In this document: one piece after another, positions 4,901 through 6,763 of the stretch
Layout of the letters: each line of letters starts with the position of its first letter
Position numbering within the stretch: position 1 is the first letter of the stretch
DNA from: Spirochaetia bacterium
Lineage (GTDB): Bacteria > Spirochaetota > UBA4802 > UBA5550
Reading direction: 5' to 3'
Length of the DNA: 6,763 nucleotides
Assembly (NCBI GenBank): GCA_031289575.1
Contig: JAITPE010000123.1
Coordinates: 1-6,763, forward strand
Position numbers and translations under genes: made by a program
Notes under the pieces: generated by a model
Told to the model about the DNA's origin: nothing
Databases searched by the model: none
What the model saw: the letters and a program-made list of their open reading frames with translations, nothing else

Positions 4901-6238
4901 ATGAACGATGTACTAAAAAAAATTGAAGAGCTGACCATAGCACATGATAAAATATCACCGTCTTTGGTAAAAGAAAAGGATATAAAATTAGGCCTGCGCA
5001 ATGCGGACGGAACGGGTGTTGTTGTAGGAATAACCACAAAGGGCAGGGTGCTCGGCTATGAGAAGAACGCCAACGGCGAAAAAGTTTCCATAGAAGGAAA
5101 ACTTTATTACTGTGGTTACGATATAGAAAACATTGTAAAAGAGATAACCATGCGCAATACATTCGGCTACGATGAGGTCGCCTATATGCTTTTAACCGGC
5201 GAGCTGCCGGCCGAATCCGATCTTAGAAATTTTTCCGATGATTTGGTCAAAAGACGCTCCCTGTCAAAACAGGAACGCAGCGTTATCATGGAAGAGGTGC
5301 AGAACGACAACCAGATGTATGCCCTGCACAGCGTCATCTCACATCTTGGACGCTGCGACAGCAACCCTGATTCAACAGACATAAAGGATGTCAGCAGGCA
5401 ATGTATTAACCTTATAGCAAAGTTCCCCACCATAGTAGCCTATAATTACAATGTAAACCGTTTCCGCCACGGCGAGGACCTCATGATGATTCGTCCCAGA
5501 AATGATCTCAGCACAGCCGAAAATTTTCTCTACATGCTTAAGGGCGAGGTTCCCGACAAGAACGAGGCGCAGCTGTTTGATATAGCTCTTGTTCTTCACG
5601 CGGAACACGGCGGCGGAAATAACTCAACCTTTACTGTACGCACTGTTTCGTCAAGCGGAGCCAACACATACATGGCCATAGCGGCGGGCATTGCGTCTTT
5701 GAGCGGGCCCCTTCACGGCGGAGCAAATGAATCTGTAATGAAGATGATGAAAGACCTGAAGAAAAATGTCAAGGACTGGAGTGAGGAGAGCGCCATAGAA
5801 AAATATCTCATTGATGTTTTTGAGGGCCGCGCCTTTGATCATTCAAAAAAGATCTACGGGCTTGGACACGCTGTGTATACCCTCTCTGACCCAAGGGCCA
5901 TAATACTCAAGGAAAGAGCCAGAGAATTTTCGAAGCGTAAGAACGCCTTTGATGAGTTTACCCTTTACGAGAACGTGGAAAAAATAGGAACAAGAATACT
6001 CTCGGAGCGCAAGGGCGTTCCCATAAGGGCAAATGTCGATTTTTACTCGGGCTTTATATATAAGATGATGGGCATTCCGCAGGCATTGTTTACGCCGATT
6101 TTCGCTATGGCGCGCGTTGCCGGCTGGTCCGCTCACAGGCTTGAGCAGATTGTTCAGGGTAAAATAATGCGTCCGGCATATGTGGCGGCCGATACAAAAG
6201 AGAGGGCCTACACCAAACTTGTGGAACGTAAAAATTAG
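4901..6238 (+). CDS. gltA: Citrate synthase (citrate/2-methylcitrate synthase family)
   Basis: It condenses acetyl-CoA with oxaloacetate to give citrate at the entry of the TCA cycle; family members may also accept propionyl-CoA. The 445 residues cover the full domain plus an N-terminal extension of about 60 residues. Catalytic features are HAEHGGGNNSTF (233-244) with His236, GPLHGGANE (269-277) with His272, GLGHAVYTLSDPRA (320-333) with Arg332, and NVDFYSGFIY (378-387) with catalytic Asp380; AGWSAHR (407-413) supplies another substrate-binding Arg. These variants resemble the long citrate synthases I associate with clostridia and other anaerobes, and not E. coli GltA. The start is set by the AGAGGAG site. 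It follows the phosphatase by 70 bp and leads the next gene by 7 bp. I see no NADH-regulatory domain. Citrate versus methylcitrate activity cannot be decided here, and no prp genes are nearby. Confidence 0.96.
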   Translation: MNDVLKKIEELTIAHDKISPSLVKEKDIKLGLRNADGTGVVVGITTKGRVLGYEKNANGEKVSIEGKLYYCGYDIENIVKEITMRNTFGYDEVAYMLLTGELPAESDLRNFSDDLVKRRSLSKQERSVIMEEVQNDNQMYALHSVISHLGRCDSNPDSTDIKDVSRQCINLIAKFPTIVAYNYNVNRFRHGEDLMMIRPRNDLSTAENFLYMLKGEVPDKNEAQLFDIALVLHAEHGGGNNSTFTVRTVSSSGANTYMAIAAGIASLSGPLHGGANESVMKMMKDLKKNVKDWSEESAIEKYLIDVFEGRAFDHSKKIYGLGHAVYTLSDPRAIILKERAREFSKRKNAFDEFTLYENVEKIGTRILSERKGVPIRANVDFYSGFIYKMMGIPQALFTPIFAMARVAGWSAHRLEQIVQGKIMRPAYVAADTKERAYTKLVERKN

Positions 6239-6245
6239 CCGTAGT

Positions 6246-6763
6246 ATGCAAAATGAAATCAAATACTCGCTTATAATAAACAAGGGCAAAGAAGAAGGAT
6301 TCGAGCACTACGTGCTCGACAAGGCTTCGTTTATCGCTAAAACCGCCAAGCTGATCAAGCGCCCCAGAAAGGTATTTCTGGGGCTGGGCGATTTTCTTGA
6401 GGTTGGCGATTATAAAAAGCTTCTTGATTCCATATTTTTTGATGATGACGGCTACAAGTTTGAAAACATTCTTGATAAGAATAACCGCAGGCTGTCCAAG
6501 GAAGGGAACATCCCGTTTTCCTTTTTTAAAATGGGCGTGTATTTTCCTGATTTCCTTTTAAAGAATGTACCGACATTCTGCGTTTCGGTTATAGGCAAGA
6601 AGTCGCGTCTGTTTCCGGGCGCCGAAGTTTTTATAAAATACGTAAAAGAATACGACCCCACTGTTTTAACCGCAATGCCTTGGGAGATAGCCGTTGAATT
6701 AATGAAAAGGCTCGACCTTGATGAATCAAAACTTGTAGCCACCGAGTATATTACAAAACAGGA
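6246..6763 (+). CDS. Unrecognised protein, weakly HAD-like, truncated by window edge
   Basis: Open from the ATG at 6246 through 172 codons to the edge; the stop lies outside. It begins 7 bp after the gltA stop, so it is probably in the same transcript, though no clear ribosome-binding site precedes it. I do not recognise a family with confidence. The stretch LFPGAEVFIKYVKEYDPTVLTAMP (122-145) and the following helix EIAVELMKRLDLDESKLVATEY look like the cap-to-motif-II part of HAD-fold phosphatases, with Thr142 in the motif II position. A possible motif I is IFFDDDGYKF (63-72), where the usual Thr after DxDG is Tyr; alternatively VFLGLGDFLEVGD (43-55) is motif I and has lost its Asp, as a distant likeness to archaeal HAD-type proteins suggests from memory. 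Coding is supported by its length, spacing and codon pattern. Confidence 0.8.
   Translation, partial: MQNEIKYSLIINKGKEEGFEHYVLDKASFIAKTAKLIKRPRKVFLGLGDFLEVGDYKKLLDSIFFDDDGYKFENILDKNNRRLSKEGNIPFSFFKMGVYFPDFLLKNVPTFCVSVIGKKSRLFPGAEVFIKYVKEYDPTVLTAMPWEIAVELMKRLDLDESKLVATEYITKQ

Overview
This window holds seven protein-coding genes in two divergent transcription units that face away from an AT-rich spacer at 1978-2261. It is dense, has mixed GC content and shows no insertion sequence, tRNA, rRNA, CRISPR array or phage gene. It is bacterial: Shine-Dalgarno sites and a sigma70-like promoter are visible, and the glucose-6-phosphate isomerase is of the long E. coli-like type. The citrate synthase is of the long type with the GGGNNSTF and GHAVYTLSDPRA motifs, which I associate mainly with anaerobic bacteria. 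I cannot name the organism from sequence alone; an anaerobe from a less-sampled phylum is a guess.

Minus-strand unit, read right to left: a small VOC-fold (glyoxalase-like) protein at 1977-1609, a KDPG/KHG aldolase (eda) at 1588-947, and an RlmI-like class I methyltransferase from 957 that runs off the left edge of the window. Eda and the methyltransferase overlap by 11 bp, and only 20 bp separate the VOC gene from eda, so this looks like one operon. The methyltransferase and eda coding regions carry several unusually strong inverted repeats. Perfect arms of 11, 12 and 13 bp occur at 80-105, 157-200 and 1148-1180, with weaker ones between. I regard these as the most striking unexplained pattern in the window.

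Plus-strand unit: glucose-6-phosphate isomerase (pgi, 2262-3884), a stand-alone SpoIIE/RsbU-type PPM phosphatase (3886-4830) that begins one base after the pgi stop, citrate synthase (gltA, 4901-6238), and an unrecognised protein with weak HAD-like features (6246 to the right edge, truncated). A TTGACA-18-TTATAA promoter and a perfect 19-bp palindrome, probably an operator, lie just ahead of pgi. The gltA gene has its own strong ribosome-binding site preceded by a short hairpin.

Taken together, the window combines central carbon metabolism (Pgi in upper glycolysis, Eda for the lower Entner-Doudoroff step or hydroxyoxoglutarate cleavage, citrate synthase at TCA entry) with a signalling phosphatase placed between two metabolic genes. 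No clearly new defence or mobile system is visible. The points worth following are the intragenic hairpin cluster, the operator-like palindrome, the phosphatase with its duplicated start region, and the unidentified last gene.
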